Source: Eubacteriales bacterium (lineage in GTDB: Bacteria; Bacillota; Clostridia; Lachnospirales; Lachnospiraceae). From it: a DNA stretch of 64,000 nt. Position 1 is the stretch's first letter. Each line of letters starts with the position of its first letter. The translations under genes were made by a program, and so were the position numbers. Shown here one piece after another: positions 63,831-64,000 of the stretch. The DNA is taken from assembly GCA_030537195.1 (NCBI GenBank), contig JAUNOK010000001.1, positions 1 to 64,000 of the forward strand, in the 5' to 3' direction. The notes under the pieces are model-generated. The model did not search any database and was not told where the DNA came from. It worked only from the letters and a program-made list of their open reading frames with translations.

Positions 63831-64000
63831 TTGAATAAGAGTTTTGAAATTAAAGGATACATTAATAATGTATTAAAAGAAATCGGACTTGAAGGAGCAG
63901 ATACATTTGATAAGGCTCTTTTTCTTAATGCTTTGGGGAAACTTGAAGCAGCAGAGCATAGTGATGAATATAAGGATGTTATTACAGAAGAATTAGATAA
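63831..64000 (+). CDS. Start of an unidentified gene, truncated by the window end
   Basis: A TTG start at 63831 lies 6 bases after AGGAGGG, and the frame is open to the end (56 residues). The product starts MNKSFEIKGYINNVLKEIG and looks cytoplasmic and helical, with Asp/Glu-rich repeats. Nothing more can be said of its family. A separate transcription unit is likely, because a terminator precedes it. Confidence 0.65.
   Translation, partial: MNKSFEIKGYINNVLKEIGLEGADTFDKALFLNALGKLEAAEHSDEYKDVITEELD

Overview
The window is a low-GC chromosomal segment from an anaerobic gut-type Firmicute, most likely Lachnospiraceae (the Lachnospira, Roseburia, Agathobacter and Eubacterium rectale neighbourhood). 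The evidence is the spoIIA and spoVA sporulation loci, the diadenylate cyclase locus with its family-typical membrane partners, NADP-glutamate dehydrogenase, a bile-salt-hydrolase-type enzyme, an apiosidase-like GH140 protein, AGGAGG-type ribosome sites and frequent TTG/GTG starts. This placement is inference from gene content; the species was not determined. No rRNA, tRNA, CRISPR array, insertion sequence or prophage gene was seen.

Layout. 1-4851: the end of a BspA-type LRR surface protein, then a tightly overlapping cassette of HPr-kinase-like kinase, PqqD-like protein, soluble S24/S26 peptidase, ABC exporter and nucleotidyltransferase. This resembles the tailoring and export half of a RiPP (lasso peptide) cluster, with no visible precursor or cyclase. 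4871-9105: a 3-hydroxyacyl-CoA dehydrogenase-like protein, a YjbR-alkyltransferase fusion, GH140 and an amidase lipoprotein. 9137-14443: a CooC-like ATPase with two 2-hydroxyacyl-CoA dehydratase-like subunits, their activator, a small membrane protein and a Cys-rich protein. 14451-23407: an HD-GYP regulator, a Lon-like ATPase without protease domain, a bile salt hydrolase, and a solute-binding lipoprotein with a 5'-nucleotidase C-terminal-like domain paired with a hybrid kinase. Tandem Spo0A-like boxes with 10-bp phasing precede both the HD-GYP gene and the lipoprotein-kinase pair. 23500-27315: Na/phosphate transporter with a PhoB/PhoR-like pair behind Pho-box-like repeats. 27508-33184: two membrane proteins, cdaA, cdaR, HPr and phosphoglucomutase. 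33327-40477: HtrA-like protease, ClpX, Csp-type subtilase, HAD phosphatase and an LCP protein. 40656-49737: gdhA, a YfhO/PIG-V-like surface glycosylation group, folC, a 47-residue acidic protein and a zinc-ribbon/TPR protein. 49785-55630: spoIIAA-spoIIAB-sigF, a 252-nt foldback element, and spoVAA-AB-AC-(methyltransferase)-AD-AE behind a sigma-G-like promoter. 55644-59069: a class A penicillin-binding protein divergent from a YigZ gene. 59366-63685: a highly expressed sugar ABC importer (binding protein, a permease with an N-terminal zinc ribbon, second permease). 63831-64000: the start of another gene.

Most likely to reward follow-up: the kinase-PqqD-peptidase-ABC-nucleotidyltransferase cassette; the 252-nt foldback between sigF and spoVAA, whose non-Watson-Crick pairs mostly become G-U on the minus strand; the CooC/dehydratase cluster; the binding protein-nucleotidase fusion with its kinase under putative Spo0A control; and the zinc-ribbon permease.
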